Made by a program: the position numbers and the translations under genes | Part shown: positions 17,925 through 28,170 of the stretch, in pieces | Numbering within the stretch: position 1 is the stretch's first letter | How the letters are laid out: every line of letters starts with the position of its first letter | NCBI GenBank assembly: GCA_034506255.1 | Contig: JAPDPX010000002.1 | Span: 585,438 to 649,437 of the forward strand | Length of the DNA: 64,000 nucleotides | Reading direction: 5' to 3' | Origin: a candidate division KSB1 bacterium | GTDB lineage: Bacteria > Zhuqueibacterota > Zhuqueibacteria > Zhuqueibacterales > Zhuqueibacteraceae | The notes under the pieces: model-generated | Told to the model about the DNA's origin: nothing | Databases searched by the model: none | What the model saw: the letters and a program-made list of their open reading frames with translations, nothing else

Positions 17925-19091
17925 TTGAAGATTCATGAATATCAAGCGAAGGAGATTCTGCGCCGATTTGAGGTGGCGGTGCCGGCGGGCAGGGTTGCCA
18001 AAACAGCGGAAGAAGTCGGTGTGATCGCGCACGAGCTCGGCGGCCGGGTGGTGGTGAAGGCGCAAATCCATGCGGGCGGCCGGGGCAAGGGCGGCGGGGT
18101 GAAACTGGCGCAGAACGCCCACGAAGCCTATGAAATCGCCCGTCAGATGCTTGGCAGGCAGCTGGTCACACCACAAACCGGACCGGAAGGCCGACAGGTG
18201 CGCCAGGTGTTGGTCGAGCAGGCGCTGAGTATCGCGCGCGAATTGTACGCCGGCATCGTGCTGGATCGTTCCGCGTTTCAGCTCGTGTTCATGGCCAGCA
18301 CCGCCGGCGGCGTGGAAATCGAGAAGGTGGCGGAGGAGACGCCGGAACTGATTCTCAAGGAATACATCGACCCACTCACCGGCTTGCGGGCGTCACAGGC
18401 GCGCAAGCTGGCCTTTGGTCTGGGTCTGCAAGGCGAGGCCTTCAAGAACGCGGTGAAATTTTTTCAGGCACTCTACCGCGCCTACGTGGCCTCCGATTGC
18501 TCGCTCGCCGAAATCAATCCTCTGATCGTGACCACTGACGGCCGGGTGCTGGCGCTCGATGCCAAGATGAACTTCGACGACAATGCGCTTTACCGCCATC
18601 CCGACATTCTTGCCTTGCGCGATTTCAACGAGGAAGATCCGCTGGAGGTCGAGGCTTCGAAGTACAATCTCAATTACGTCCGTCTGGACGGCAACGTCGG
18701 CTGCATGGTCAACGGTGCGGGCCTGGCGATGGGCACGATGGACATCATCAAGCTCGCCGGGGGCATGCCCGCAAATTTTCTTGATGTCGGCGGCGGCGCC
18801 AACCCCGAGACCGTGGAGAACGGCTTCAAAATCATCCTTTCCGATCCCAACGTCAAGGCGATTCTCATCAACGTGTTTGGCGGCATCGTGCGCTGCGACC
18901 GCATTGCGCAGGGCGTGATTCAAGCGGCGCAGAACGTCAGGATCAACGTGCCGCTGGTGGTGCGTCTGGAGGGCACCAATGCCAAAGAAGCGGGCGAATT
19001 GCTCGCCAACTCCGGCCTGTCAATTTTGGTGGCGCATACGCTGGAAGAAGCGGCCAGAAAGGTGGTGGCTTCGCTTCCGGCCGCGGCATGA
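17925..19091 (+). CDS. sucC: Succinyl-CoA synthetase (ADP-forming) beta subunit
   Basis: Citric-acid-cycle enzyme joining succinyl-CoA hydrolysis to ATP or GTP formation; the beta subunit holds the nucleotide-binding ATP-grasp domain. The 388-residue length is standard. [14 protein letters not shown] is the family N-terminus, [15 protein letters not shown] lies in the ATP-grasp fold, and [12 protein letters not shown] and [11 protein letters not shown] are in the C-terminal CoA ligase part. It starts at TTG 17925 with CTGAGGAGG just upstream. sucD follows after 30 bases, forming a two-gene operon. Confidence 0.95.
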   Translation: MKIHEYQAKEILRRFEVAVPAGRVAKTAEEVGVIAHELGGRVVVKAQIHAGGRGKGGGVKLAQNAHEAYEIARQMLGRQLVTPQTGPEGRQVRQVLVEQALSIARELYAGIVLDRSAFQLVFMASTAGGVEIEKVAEETPELILKEYIDPLTGLRASQARKLAFGLGLQGEAFKNAVKFFQALYRAYVASDCSLAEINPLIVTTDGRVLALDAKMNFDDNALYRHPDILALRDFNEEDPLEVEASKYNLNYVRLDGNVGCMVNGAGLAMGTMDIIKLAGGMPANFLDVGGGANPETVENGFKIILSDPNVKAILINVFGGIVRCDRIAQGVIQAAQNVRINVPLVVRLEGTNAKEAGELLANSGLSILVAHTLEEAARKVVASLPAAA

Positions 19092-19121
19092 CGAACGACA
19101 TCCCTTCACGAGGAGGAGCAG

Positions 19122-20120
19122 TTGAGCATACTAGTTGACAAGCAGACGCGTGTACTGGTGCAGGGGATTACGGGCAACGAAGGCTCATTTCACACGCGAC
19201 AAATGATGGAATATGGCACACAGGTGGTTGCCGGCGTGGTGCCGGGCAAAGGCGGGCAGAAGTTCGACGACCGTGTTCCGATTTTTGACACCGTGGCGCA
19301 GGCGGTGCGGGCCACCGGCGCCAACGCCGCCGCGATTTTTGTTCCGCCCTCTTTCGCCGCCGATGCCATCATGGAATCGGCCGCGGAAGGCGTGTCGTTG
19401 ATCGTGACCATCACCGAGGGCATTCCCGTGATGGACATGCTGACCGTCAAGGCCTTCCTGATCAAGACCGGCACGCGCATGATCGGCCCGAATTGTCCCG
19501 GAGTGATTTCCCCGGGACAATGCAAGATCGGCATCATGCCGGGCTTCATCCACCAGCCGGGGCGGGTGGGTGTGATCTCCCGCAGCGGCACGCTCACTTA
19601 TGAGGCGGTCAAGCAGCTTTCCGACCTTGGCATCGGCCAGTCGACCTGTGTGGGCATCGGTGGCGATCCCATCATCGGCACCACTTTTGTCGATGCCCTG
19701 CGGCTGTTCAATGCCGATCCCGGCACCGATGCAGTGGTGTTGATCGGAGAAATTGGCGGCAACGCTGAAGACGAGGCCGCGGCCTACATCAAGCGGGAAT
19801 TCCGCAAGCCGGTGGTGGCATTCATCGCGGGCCGCACCGCGCCGCCCGGACGCCGCATGGGACATGCGGGCGCCATCATTGCCGGCGGTCAGGGCACGGC
19901 CGCCGAGAAGATGGCCAGGCTCGCAGAGGCTGGTGCCACGGTCTGTCAAAGCCCGGCAGAAATAGGTCTGCGCATGCAGGAGCAATTGCAAAAGCTCGGG
20001 AGCAAGCCCGTGGCGCGCAGGGCGGCCGGGGTGAAAACCGCCGCCAGGCCCAAAGCCGTTGCCGCGGGTAAAACCAGAATCGCAAAATCCGCGGCGAAAG
20101 CCAAAGCCGGCAGGAAATAG
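19122..20120 (+). CDS. sucD: Succinyl-CoA synthetase alpha subunit with basic C-terminal tail
   Basis: Partner of SucC; it binds CoA and carries the phosphorylated histidine. 332 residues from a TTG at 19122 preceded by [21 protein letters not shown] is the CoA-binding segment, [11 protein letters not shown] is conserved, and the phosphohistidine is H248 in [14 protein letters not shown]. The family usually ends near residue 290-300. Here a Lys/Ala/Arg-rich tail of about 35 residues follows ([14 protein letters not shown] and on to AAKAKAGRK), which resembles histone H1-like tails. The enzyme assignment is certain; the role of the tail is unknown. Confidence 0.94.
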   Translation: MSILVDKQTRVLVQGITGNEGSFHTRQMMEYGTQVVAGVVPGKGGQKFDDRVPIFDTVAQAVRATGANAAAIFVPPSFAADAIMESAAEGVSLIVTITEGIPVMDMLTVKAFLIKTGTRMIGPNCPGVISPGQCKIGIMPGFIHQPGRVGVISRSGTLTYEAVKQLSDLGIGQSTCVGIGGDPIIGTTFVDALRLFNADPGTDAVVLIGEIGGNAEDEAAAYIKREFRKPVVAFIAGRTAPPGRRMGHAGAIIAGGQGTAAEKMARLAEAGATVCQSPAEIGLRMQEQLQKLGSKPVARRAAGVKTAARPKAVAAGKTRIAKSAAKAKAGRK

Positions 20121-20349
20121 CAGCCGGCTGAAAATGTGGAATGGTGAGCTCTTGTTTCTGCCACGGCCCGGTGCAGCAAAATTTTTGCGACTGTGCCTGA
20201 CACCCAGTGAGGTTTTGGTTTTCCCGGCTCCGCTACCGGTGAAAAGTTCGCAAAGAAATGGCAAGTCCGCGCCGGCAGGATGGCGGGCATGCAGGCAGCT
20301 TTCGCGCCACGCCGGCGGAGAGCGGGTAAATGAACACGGACAAACGCGC

Positions 20350-22743
20350 ATGAGGGTCAAGCAACGCTTGCGCTGTGGTCAAGCCGCCGGCAAATGTCTT
20401 CTTCTCATTCTGCTGAGTGCGCCGCTGCCAGGCCTGGCAATGCAGGGCACGGCGGCAATCAGCGGGATTGTGATTGATCGCGAAACCAACCAGCCGCTGG
20501 AAAATGTTGCAGTCTATCTCAAACATTCGCAGCGCGGCGAGGTGACCTGCGCAGCGGGCCGGTTTCGCATCGAGCATCTGCCGCCGGGCGAGCACGAGTT
20601 GATTCTCAGCCGTCAGGGCTTTCAGACGGCCAGACAGAGCGTCAAACTGGTGGCGGGCGCGGAAGTGGTTGTGCAAATCGCGCTGGTGCCGCGGTTGCTG
20701 ACACTGGATGAAGTGCAGGTGACCGCCAACCGCAGCCCGGCCGTGAGCGCGGAGGTGGCCACCATGATGTCGGTGGTCACGGCGCAGGATATTCGCCGCC
20801 AGCCGATCCAGCAGACGCCGGAGGTTTTGCGGGAGCAGGCCGGGGTTTTTATTCAAAAAACCAACCAGGGGGGCGGCTCGGCCAGCATTCGCGGTTTGAA
20901 GGCCAACAAGCTCCTGCTGCTGGTTGACGGCATTCGTTTGAACAATGCCACTTACCGCGGCGGCAATCATCAATATCTCAACACCGTGGAGGCGCAGGCG
21001 CTCGAGCGGATCGAAGTGGTGCACGGGCCGGTTTCAACGCTGTACGGCAGCGATGCGCTGGGCGGTGCGGTGAATTTGATCACGCGCAGCCCCCTGTTGC
21101 CGCGCACGGGAGGCTTGTCGCTGCACGGCGTTTTTGCCGGTGCCGTCACGACGGCGGATCAAACACAGACCAGTCATTTGGGCCTGTCGGCTGCGCAGGC
21201 AGGGTGGGGCGTGGTGTTGGATGCCTCCTTTAAATCCTTCGGCGAGGTCACCCGCGGCCGGCGCGGCGGAGAGCGCCTGATGCAACACCTGCAAAACGAT
21301 ACGCGCGTGAAGCGCCGTCTGGCGGTCACGCAGGCGCCCAATGGTTACGACACTTTCGATCTCTCCGGCAAGGTGCTGGTGGCGCTCGGTGCGGCGCAGG
21401 AACTCATGCTGGCGCAGCAAAGCAACCGCCAGCGGGAGGTGCCGCGCTATGATGTCTATGAAGCGCAGACCGACTCACTTTGGCAGTATGCGCCGCAGGA
21501 GCGCGATTTGTCGTATCTGAGGTGGCGCGGTCTATATCGCACTTTTTTGTTTGATGCAACCACCCTGACGCTCTCCCGCCACCGCCAGTTCGAGCGCCGC
21601 GTGCGTCTGGGATTCGGCAGCACCACGGAGAATCATGACCAATACCAGGTTGTAACATACGGATTGCAGGTGCAGTTCAATAAGATCGCCGCCGGCCGGC
21701 ATCATGTGCTTTATGGCGGCGAGTTTTATCATGATGCGGTCCGGGCGCATTCGCAGCAGATCTCGCTTGCCACCGGCGGGCGCACCGTGCGCAGTCCGCT
21801 TTATCCGGAAGGCTCGTCGTTTCGCAGTCTGGGATTGTTCTTGCAGGCGGAGCTGGCATGGACGCCGCGCTCGACTGTGATCGCCGGCCTGCGATGGAGC
21901 GCTTATCGTCTGCAGACACCGGCACGCGATGAGGCCGGGCTGGCCGCCGTCACACAAACTCCGGAAGCGCTGACAGGCAGTCTGAGCCTCAAACATGCAC
22001 TTTCCGGGAGGGTGAATTTGGTGGCGAATTTGGCGCAGGGTTTTCGTGCTCCCAATCTGGATGATCTCAGCCGGCTGGGCCGCGGCAAGGGCGACCTGAT
22101 TTACGAAGTGCCGAATCCCGCTCTTCAACCGGAGCAATCGCTCAGCCTCGATGGCGGGATCAAGCTTCACGCCGAGCGCGTGCAGGCCAACCTGATCGTT
22201 TATTACAACTGGCTGACAAATTTGCTTGTTCGGCAGCCGACGCTGTTTGCCGGCCGGCCCTTCCTCGTCGAGGGAACGGACACGCTCGCGGTTTACCACA
22301 AAGCCAACGCCGGCCGGGCCTATACCACCGGTTTCGAAGTCGAAGCCGAGGTTGGACTGGCGCGTCATCTGGCGGCATTCGGCAATCTGAGTTATACATA
22401 TGGTCAGAACCTGTCGCAGCGGGAACCGCTGCCGGCGATACCGCCCATGCTGGGGTTGCTGGGCTTGCGTATCGAGCAACGCCGCCTGCAGGCGGAAGTT
22501 TTTCTCCGTTTTGCCGGAGCACAAAACCGCCTGGCAGGAGAGGACAAGGAAGACTTGCGCATCCCGGAAGGTGGCACGCCCGGCTGGTGGACGCTCAATG
22601 CCCGCGCCAGCCTGACGCCGGCCGATCTGCTTGAATTCAAGTTTGGGTTGAGCAATATCCTTGATTGGAATTATCGCGAACACGTGAGCGGTTTCAATGC
22701 GCCCGGCCGCAATTTCATGGCAGGCGCAGTGGTTAAGTTTTGA
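20350..22743 (+). CDS. TonB-dependent outer-membrane receptor
   Basis: 797-residue outer-membrane transporter. A signal peptide (to about GLAMQG) is followed by a carboxypeptidase-regulatory-like domain (ISGIVIDRETNQPLENVAVYL, about 32-110), then the plug domain with TPEVLREQAGVFIQK, SIRGLKANKLLLLVDG and GPVSTLYGSDALGG. A 22-strand barrel would fill the rest, ending in a terminal phenylalanine (AGAVVKF). I chose the ATG at 20350, directly before the signal peptide; the frame is open upstream into sucD. The substrate (siderophore, cobalamin or glycan) cannot be told, and no transport partner gene is adjacent. Confidence 0.88.
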   Translation: MRVKQRLRCGQAAGKCLLLILLSAPLPGLAMQGTAAISGIVIDRETNQPLENVAVYLKHSQRGEVTCAAGRFRIEHLPPGEHELILSRQGFQTARQSVKLVAGAEVVVQIALVPRLLTLDEVQVTANRSPAVSAEVATMMSVVTAQDIRRQPIQQTPEVLREQAGVFIQKTNQGGGSASIRGLKANKLLLLVDGIRLNNATYRGGNHQYLNTVEAQALERIEVVHGPVSTLYGSDALGGAVNLITRSPLLPRTGGLSLHGVFAGAVTTADQTQTSHLGLSAAQAGWGVVLDASFKSFGEVTRGRRGGERLMQHLQNDTRVKRRLAVTQAPNGYDTFDLSGKVLVALGAAQELMLAQQSNRQREVPRYDVYEAQTDSLWQYAPQERDLSYLRWRGLYRTFLFDATTLTLSRHRQFERRVRLGFGSTTENHDQYQVVTYGLQVQFNKIAAGRHHVLYGGEFYHDAVRAHSQQISLATGGRTVRSPLYPEGSSFRSLGLFLQAELAWTPRSTVIAGLRWSAYRLQTPARDEAGLAAVTQTPEALTGSLSLKHALSGRVNLVANLAQGFRAPNLDDLSRLGRGKGDLIYEVPNPALQPEQSLSLDGGIKLHAERVQANLIVYYNWLTNLLVRQPTLFAGRPFLVEGTDTLAVYHKANAGRAYTTGFEVEAEVGLARHLAAFGNLSYTYGQNLSQREPLPAIPPMLGLLGLRIEQRRLQAEVFLRFAGAQNRLAGEDKEDLRIPEGGTPGWWTLNARASLTPADLLEFKFGLSNILDWNYREHVSGFNAPGRNFMAGAVVKF

Positions 22744-22801
22744 GCCAGGCACGGCGTAATGCCTCAGTTACGTTTGAGGACGCAGCGCAGACCTCCTGTC
22801 G

Positions 22802-22819
22802 GCAGGCAGGGCTGCCTGC
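22802..22819. repeat. Short perfect hairpin downstream of the TonB receptor
   Basis: GCAGGCAG-GG-CTGCCTGC forms an 8-bp stem about 60 bases after the receptor stop codon. No T tract follows, so a terminator role is doubtful. Confidence 0.35.
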
Positions 22820-23024
22820 GCTACGCCGGAGTCTACCGGCACGGCTGGCGAGGCGGCAGGCTCTGCCACCGGCATGACAGCGATGCCGTGCAGCCTGCTG
22901 ACGGCAAAAAGACTGTTGGTTTGACATGAGCGGTGCCGACCTGCCGCAGGGTGGAACATGGCTGCGGCGGGCAGGGGTGACCGCACGAATTCAAAATCAT
23001 CTTTGGCACGCAGAAAGGAGTTCA

Positions 23025-23450
23025 ATGTTGGAACGTACGCTGGCAATTTTGAAGCCGGATTGTGTCTCGGCTGGGAAAATGGGCAAAGTTTTGGCGCGTA
23101 TCGAAGCCGCGGGTTTTCGCATTCTGGCCATGAAAATGGTACGCCTGACACCGGAAACCGCCGGCAAATTTTACGAGGTGCACAAGGAACGCCCCTTCTA
23201 TAAAGATCTGGTCAGCTTCATGTGCAGCGACCGTGTGGTGCCGCTGGCGTTGGAAAAAGAAAATGCGGTGGCCGACTTTCGCAAGCTGATCGGCGCCACC
23301 GATCCCGCACAGGCCGAGCCCGGCACTATTCGCAAGGATTTTGCAACGAGCAAGCAAAACAACATCGTGCATGGCTCCGATTCACCGGAAAATGGCCGGC
23401 TGGAAGTCGCGTTCTTCTTCTCGGAAAAGGAGCTGTTGGAAACAATGTGA
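23025..23450 (+). CDS. ndk: Nucleoside diphosphate kinase
   Basis: Transfers the gamma phosphate between nucleoside triphosphates and diphosphates through a phosphohistidine. 141 residues, normal for the family. [12 protein letters not shown] opens the protein and the active-site histidine is H116 in [13 protein letters not shown] chose the ATG at 23025 because GAAAGGAG lies just upstream and the family N-terminus begins there; a longer frame from 22926 has no family sequence. It appears to be a single-gene unit. Confidence 0.95.
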   Translation: MLERTLAILKPDCVSAGKMGKVLARIEAAGFRILAMKMVRLTPETAGKFYEVHKERPFYKDLVSFMCSDRVVPLALEKENAVADFRKLIGATDPAQAEPGTIRKDFATSKQNNIVHGSDSPENGRLEVAFFFSEKELLETM

Positions 23451-24140
23451 GGTTGCGGCCGCCCGCCGGGCTGATGGGCCGGCCCGGGGGATAACAGATC
23501 ACTGCCGGCCCTCTCTTGCTGGTTGGCAAGCGTCGGAGGCAGGCTGGTGACCGGCCGCTCCTGCAGCATGGCTGCTGCCACCTGCCTGTTGCAGCAGGCC
23601 GCAGCATGGCTGGCCGCGCCACCGCCGTGGGATTCGCCCCATCGCAAAGGAAGCCGGCTCACATGGCTTCAGCAGCGATCAGGTGGATCACTGCCGCGGC
23701 TGTAACCGTGCTGGCAGTGATTGTCACCAACGGGTTTCGGTGTTGACAGCAGCAGAAAACCGTTTCTGAGAGACCGCGACCGGCGGCCGCAATCTTCGAT
23801 GTGTCATCTCAGCCCGGCACGATTCCGCCGGTGGCAGCGATTGAGACGCCGCGTCCGGCGCTGGTCATGCGCGGCGGGTGGAAATTCCCGGTGCAGATTT
23901 CCGTCCTGTAATTCCGCCGCAATGCCCGGGCGGACGCACGGCGCCACGAGATGTATATTGCGCGCGTCAATTTTCCATCTCGGGGTGGCATTGGGTATCG
24001 CGTGCGCCTCGGTCGGTTTGCCACCTGGCCGCAGGCCAAGGCTCCGACAAATAAACTCCGATGGCAAGTGCAAGCCGGCCACAGGGGAATGGAGTGTGCC
24101 AAGATCGATGAAAATGCACGGTTTGAGCCGGAATTTTAGC
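23451..24140. other. Gene-free region between ndk and the DUF177 gene
   Basis: About 690 bases. Short open frames, including 23721-24206, lack ribosome binding sites and resemble nothing I know. A GC-rich inverted repeat (GCTGCTG with CAGCAG arms near 23570-23602) is visible. I find no tRNA-like or other RNA gene signature. Confidence 0.4.
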
Positions 24141-24169
24141 TTGACTTCAAGCAGCCGGTTTTATAAATT
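24141..24169 (+). promoter_or_regulatory. Promoter for the DUF177-rpmF-plsX-fab cluster
   Basis: TTGACT at 24141-24146 is followed by the AT-rich TATAAATT; read as TAAATT at 24164-24169 the spacing is 17 bases. It lies 33 bases before the first ATG of the lipid cluster. Confidence 0.5.
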
Positions 24170-24202
24170 GCGTCCCACTTTGAAATATAAAATTACCGCG
24201 AC

Positions 24203-24700
24203 ATGAAGATTTCCCTTGTTGGACTCGCAGAAGGCGTTCATCACCTTCACTTTGAAGAACAGCCGGCGAGTTGCGGTATCATCGATCATCCCAACCTATT
24301 CAATCCGGTGCACATCGAGGTTGACCTGGAGAAACGGGCGGCAAGCCTCTTCTTGCGCAATCGTATTGAGACGGTTGGCCGCTTCCATTGCGATCGTTGC
24401 CTGAAAGAAGTGGAGTTGACGATCACCGACATCGGCCGGGTCATTTTCTCCAATGATGAGGAGTTGCGCGCGCTTGCCGAAGACGAAGTGCATCCCCTGG
24501 CACAGGACGCGCGGGAGGTGGACATTACCGATGATCTGCGAGACTTGCTGTTGCTGGCGATCCCCGCAAAAATTCTCTGTGCCGAGACCTGCAAGGGGCT
24601 TTGCCCGCATTGCGGGGTGGACTTGAATACAGAAACCTGCCGGTGCGGCGCACGACCAATCGATGCGCGCTGGCAGGCATTGCAAAAACTGATCAACTGA
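24203..24700 (+). CDS. yceD: DUF177 (YceD) family protein
   Basis: 165 residues. The family is nearly always encoded directly before rpmF and is implicated in 23S rRNA accumulation in bacteria and plants. RFHCDRCLKEVEL holds one cysteine pair. The second cluster (CAETCKGLCPHCGVDLN and TCRCG) near the C-terminus is typical of the family and probably binds zinc. The ATG at 24203 follows promoter-like sequence closely. rpmF begins 12 bases after the stop, the classic arrangement. Confidence 0.85.
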   Translation: MKISLVGLAEGVHHLHFEEQPASCGIIDHPNLFNPVHIEVDLEKRAASLFLRNRIETVGRFHCDRCLKEVELTITDIGRVIFSNDEELRALAEDEVHPLAQDAREVDITDDLRDLLLLAIPAKILCAETCKGLCPHCGVDLNTETCRCGARPIDARWQALQKLIN

Positions 24701-24712
24701 AGCGAGGTACTT

Positions 24713-24898
24713 GTGCCCAATCCGAAACGACGTCACTCCCGCACACGCCGCGACAAACGGCGCACACACTGGAAGCTGGAGGCGGCCAAAATCATCAAAT
24801 GCAGCCACTGCCATCAACCCAAATTGCCCCATCGTGTCTGCCCAAACTGCGGTTATTATAACGATCGCTCCGTATTTTTGCCGCGCGAGTCAACCTGA
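24713..24898 (+). CDS. rpmF: Large ribosomal subunit protein bL32
   Basis: 61-residue ribosomal protein. PNPKRRHSRTRRDKRRTHWK is the family N-terminus and four cysteines (C30, C33, C43, C46) form a zinc ribbon. It starts at GTG 24713 after AGCGAGG. The position between the DUF177 gene and plsX is conserved across many bacteria. Confidence 0.95.
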   Translation: MPNPKRRHSRTRRDKRRTHWKLEAAKIIKCSHCHQPKLPHRVCPNCGYYNDRSVFLPREST

Positions 24899-25205
24899 CC
24901 TTTCCCTGCCGCTCACAAAGGAGAAGAACCGTCATTCTTCCACCCGCATCCAACAACGTTCATCACGACACGAAGCGAAACAGCCCGCATGAGATGATTT
25001 CAGATAATGTGACAGGATCCCGGCAGAGCCAGCATGCCCTGCCGCCTGGCGCTGGCCGTCAGCAACCCTGTGTCGCGGCGGCGCTGCATGCCGCAGCGTC
25101 ATGGCACAACAGGAGAGTGTGGCAGCGCATGGCCATAATCCCCCGGGTGAACATGTGCCGGTGTGACCGCGAGGCCACGGCTTGATTTGGTGAAAAGAGG
25201 ACCCT
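24899..25205. other. Gap between rpmF and plsX
   Basis: 307 bases that hold no gene I can support. The sequence is open in short frames only, and I see no convincing terminator or promoter. Confidence 0.4.
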
Positions 25206-26252
25206 ATGCGGATTGCCCTGGATGCCATGGGAGGAGACTTCGCACCGGCCGCGATCGTGCAAGGTGGTTTGGAAGCGGCACGGCTCAACGATGGCAAATG
25301 TGAAATCGTTTTTGTCGGTGATCGGGCTCAAATCGAACAGGAAATCAGCCGTCACCCCCTGCTGACGCGCGGCGACCGGTTGCACTTTTCGATTCATCAC
25401 GCCTCCGAAAAGATCGAGATGACCGACTCGCCCGCCGCGGCACTGAAGAAGAAAAAAGACGCCTCGATCCTGGTGGCCAATCAGTTGCATCAAAAGCGGC
25501 AGGTGGATGCCGTCGTGAGTGCCGGCCACACCGGCGCAGCGATGGCCGCCTCCCTGTTCGTGCTCGGCCGTATCGTCGGCGTCAACCGTCCGGGTATCGG
25601 CTCCCTGATTCCCAACGGCAACGGCGTAACCATGTTGATCGATGTGGGCGCCAATGTGGATGCCAAGCCCATCCATCTCCTGCAATATGGCTTGATGGGC
25701 AGCATTTTCATGGAACGGGTGGTTGGGTTGGAGCGGCCCAAGGTCGCGTTGCTCAGCATCGGCGAAGAACGCTCCAAGGGGACGGAGGTCACCCGCGAAG
25801 CCTATGAGCTGCTGGAGCAGAGCAGCATCAACTTCATCGGCAATGTCGAGGGCCGGGACATTTTGCAGGCGAAGGCGGACGTGGTGGTCTGCGACGGTTT
25901 TGTCGGCAACGTCATTTTGAAGTACACCGAAAGCCTCGGCAGTGTTTTCCGCCGCCATATCAAGCGCCAGATCGGAAAGAAAATCTTCCTGAACCTCGGC
26001 GCCTTTTTGATGCAGCCCACTTTCAAGGGGCTGCGCAAGATTTTCGACTACGAAGAATACGGCGGCGCACCCCTGCTCGGTGTTGATGGTGTCACCATCA
26101 TCTGCCACGGTTCCTCCACTCCGAAAGCCATTCGCAACGCCATCCGGGAAGCGATGGCCATGGTGCGCGAAGGCATCAATCAAATCATTCGTCAGGAGCT
26201 GGAAGCATTCGAAGTTCGAAAGGGAGTTTCACTCGTTGAACAAGACGCCTAA
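25206..26252 (+). CDS. plsX: Phosphate acyltransferase PlsX
   Basis: Converts acyl-ACP and phosphate to acyl phosphate for phospholipid synthesis. The 348-residue length is normal. RIALDAMGGDFAP is the family N-terminus; SAGHTGAAMAASLF and NVEGRDILQAKADVVVCDGFVGNV are conserved signatures. GTGAAAAGAGG precedes the ATG. The 3' end overlaps fabH by 17 bases. Confidence 0.95.
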   Translation: MRIALDAMGGDFAPAAIVQGGLEAARLNDGKCEIVFVGDRAQIEQEISRHPLLTRGDRLHFSIHHASEKIEMTDSPAAALKKKKDASILVANQLHQKRQVDAVVSAGHTGAAMAASLFVLGRIVGVNRPGIGSLIPNGNGVTMLIDVGANVDAKPIHLLQYGLMGSIFMERVVGLERPKVALLSIGEERSKGTEVTREAYELLEQSSINFIGNVEGRDILQAKADVVVCDGFVGNVILKYTESLGSVFRRHIKRQIGKKIFLNLGAFLMQPTFKGLRKIFDYEEYGGAPLLGVDGVTIICHGSSTPKAIRNAIREAMAMVREGINQIIRQELEAFEVRKGVSLVEQDA

Positions 26253-27222
26253 GTCAATGGTTCTGGGAACGGGGCGGGCCGTCCCCGAACGTGTACTGAC
26301 CAATGCAGACCTCGAGAAAATGGTGGACACGAGCGATGAATGGATTCGCTCGCGCACCGGCATCGAACGACGTTTCATCGCCGGGCCGGACGATTTGACC
26401 TCCAAACTCTGTGCAACAGCCGGCCGCAAAGCGCTGGCCAAGGCCGGGCTGCCCGCGGAAGAATTGGATGCCATCATCATCGGCACCGTGACCGGTGATG
26501 CCTATTTCCCTTCGACGGCCTGCTACGTGCAGGAGATGCTGGGCGCCACACGCGCGGCTGCCTTCGATCTCTCTGCCGCCTGCTCCGGTTTCATCTACAG
26601 CCTGACCATGGCCGACAGCATGATTGCGGCGGGCAAGGCGCGCCATGTGCTGGTGATTGGCGGTGAAATTTTGAGCCGCATCACCGACTGGACCGACCGC
26701 GCCACCTGCGTCCTGTTCGGTGACGGCGCCGGTGCCATGGTGCTCGGTCCGGCGCAGGGCGAGAGCGGCATCCTCGACACCCTCATCAAAAGCGATGGCC
26801 GCCTCACCAGCCTGCTGTGCATGATCGGCGGGGGCACGCGCGTGCCCTTTGAAGTCGCGGTCGCGGAAAGAATGTTTCGCATCGAGATGCAAGGTCCGGA
26901 AGTGTTCAAACACGCCGTCACCGCGATGGGCGATGCCGCCGCGGGCCTGCTGGAGCGCAACAATCTCACCGGCGAGCAGGTGAATTTGTTGATTCCCCAT
27001 CAGGCCAATTTGCGCATCATCATGGCCACCGCCAAGCGCGTCAACATGCCGATGGAAAAAGTCTACGTCAATGTGCAAAATTACGGCAACACCTCCGCCG
27101 CCTCCATCCCGATCGCCATCGATGAGGCCTTTGAAGTGGGCCGCCTGCATCCGAACGACCTCTGCCTGATGGTGGCTTTTGGGGGCGGTTTCACCTGGGG
27201 TTCGGCATTGATTCGGTTTTAG
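26236..27222 (+). CDS. fabH: Beta-ketoacyl-ACP synthase III
   Basis: Starts fatty-acid chains by condensing acetyl-CoA with malonyl-ACP. With a TTG start at 26236 the protein has 328 residues and the Cys-His-Asn triad C116 (AACSGFIYSL), H255 (IPHQANLRI) and N285 (NYGNTSAASIP). I chose this TTG because AAAGGGAG lies about ten bases upstream; an ATG at 26257 would shorten the N-terminus by seven residues. It overlaps the plsX end and is followed by fabD after three bases. Confidence 0.94.
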   Translation: MNKTPKSMVLGTGRAVPERVLTNADLEKMVDTSDEWIRSRTGIERRFIAGPDDLTSKLCATAGRKALAKAGLPAEELDAIIIGTVTGDAYFPSTACYVQEMLGATRAAAFDLSAACSGFIYSLTMADSMIAAGKARHVLVIGGEILSRITDWTDRATCVLFGDGAGAMVLGPAQGESGILDTLIKSDGRLTSLLCMIGGGTRVPFEVAVAERMFRIEMQGPEVFKHAVTAMGDAAAGLLERNNLTGEQVNLLIPHQANLRIIMATAKRVNMPMEKVYVNVQNYGNTSAASIPIAIDEAFEVGRLHPNDLCLMVAFGGGFTWGSALIRF

Positions 27223-27225
27223 GCC

Positions 27226-28170
27226 ATGCACGCAAAGATCGCCTTTCTTTTCCCGGGACAAGCCTCGCAGTTTGTCGGCATGGCCAGGGACCTCCACGAA
27301 GCCTACCCGGTCGCGCGTGACCTGTTCCGGCAGGCCAATGAAGTGCTGGGCTTTGATATTGCGAAAGTTTGTTTCGCAGGTCCGCTGGAAGAATTGACAC
27401 GCACTTCGATCACGCAGCCGGCCATTCTGATTCACAGCGTGATTGTGGCCCGGTTGCTGCAGGAGCGGGGGATGCTGCCGGCCATGGCCGCCGGTCACAG
27501 TCTGGGTGAATATTCCGCGCTGGTGGCGGCGCAGGCCTTGAGTTTTGAAGAAGCCCTGCGGCTGGTGAAGCTGCGCGGGGAGTTGATGGAAGCCGCCGGC
27601 CGGAAACAGCCCGGCACCATGGCGGCCATCATGGGCCTGGCGCCGGAGGCGGTCGATGCCGTTTGCCGTGCCGTTACGGAAGAACTGGCGCCGCAGCAAC
27701 AAGTAGTGCAGGCCGCCAATTTCAATTCGCATGAGCAGACCGTGATTTCCGGCCACCTCGCAGCGGTGGAGAAAGCCATGGCGCTTGCCAAACAGCGCGG
27801 CGCCAAGCTGGCGAAATTACTGGTAGTGGGCGGCGCTTTCCACTCACCCTTGATGGCGGGCGCGCGCCAGGGGCTGCAACAGGCCTTGCGGGCGGCGCCT
27901 TTCGCTGATGCCCGCTGCCCAATCTACACCAACGTCACCGCCCGGCCCGAACAGGCGGCGGCTGTCCTGCGTGAAAGGCTGGAGCAGCAACTCACCAGCC
28001 CGGTGAACTGGGTGGCGACCATCGAAAACATGATTGCGGATGGCGCGCAGCAGTTTTATGAAGTGGGTCCGGGCAAGGTGCTGGCCGGCCTGCTGAAGCG
28101 GATCAACAAAGCCCGCACCGCCATCACGGTTGGCACCGTTGCCGAATTGCAGTCGCTGATGCAGACTTGA
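27226..28170 (+). CDS. fabD: Malonyl-CoA:ACP transacylase
   Basis: Moves malonyl groups from CoA to acyl carrier protein. 314 residues; FLFPGQASQFVGM opens the protein, the nucleophile is S92 in AGHSLGEYSAL, and GGAFHSPLM near residue 200 holds the catalytic histidine. It sits three bases after fabH in the fab operon. Confidence 0.95.
   Translation: MHAKIAFLFPGQASQFVGMARDLHEAYPVARDLFRQANEVLGFDIAKVCFAGPLEELTRTSITQPAILIHSVIVARLLQERGMLPAMAAGHSLGEYSALVAAQALSFEEALRLVKLRGELMEAAGRKQPGTMAAIMGLAPEAVDAVCRAVTEELAPQQQVVQAANFNSHEQTVISGHLAAVEKAMALAKQRGAKLAKLLVVGGAFHSPLMAGARQGLQQALRAAPFADARCPIYTNVTARPEQAAAVLRERLEQQLTSPVNWVATIENMIADGAQQFYEVGPGKVLAGLLKRINKARTAITVGTVAELQSLMQT

Noticed and set aside
20121..20349. 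Possible cobalamin riboswitch before the TonB receptor
   Set aside because: I looked for the conserved B12-box words; only short chance matches are present.
23721..24206. 161-codon frame between ndk and the DUF177 gene
   Set aside because: No ribosome binding site, arginine- and serine-rich shadow-like composition, and it runs across the promoter of the next operon.
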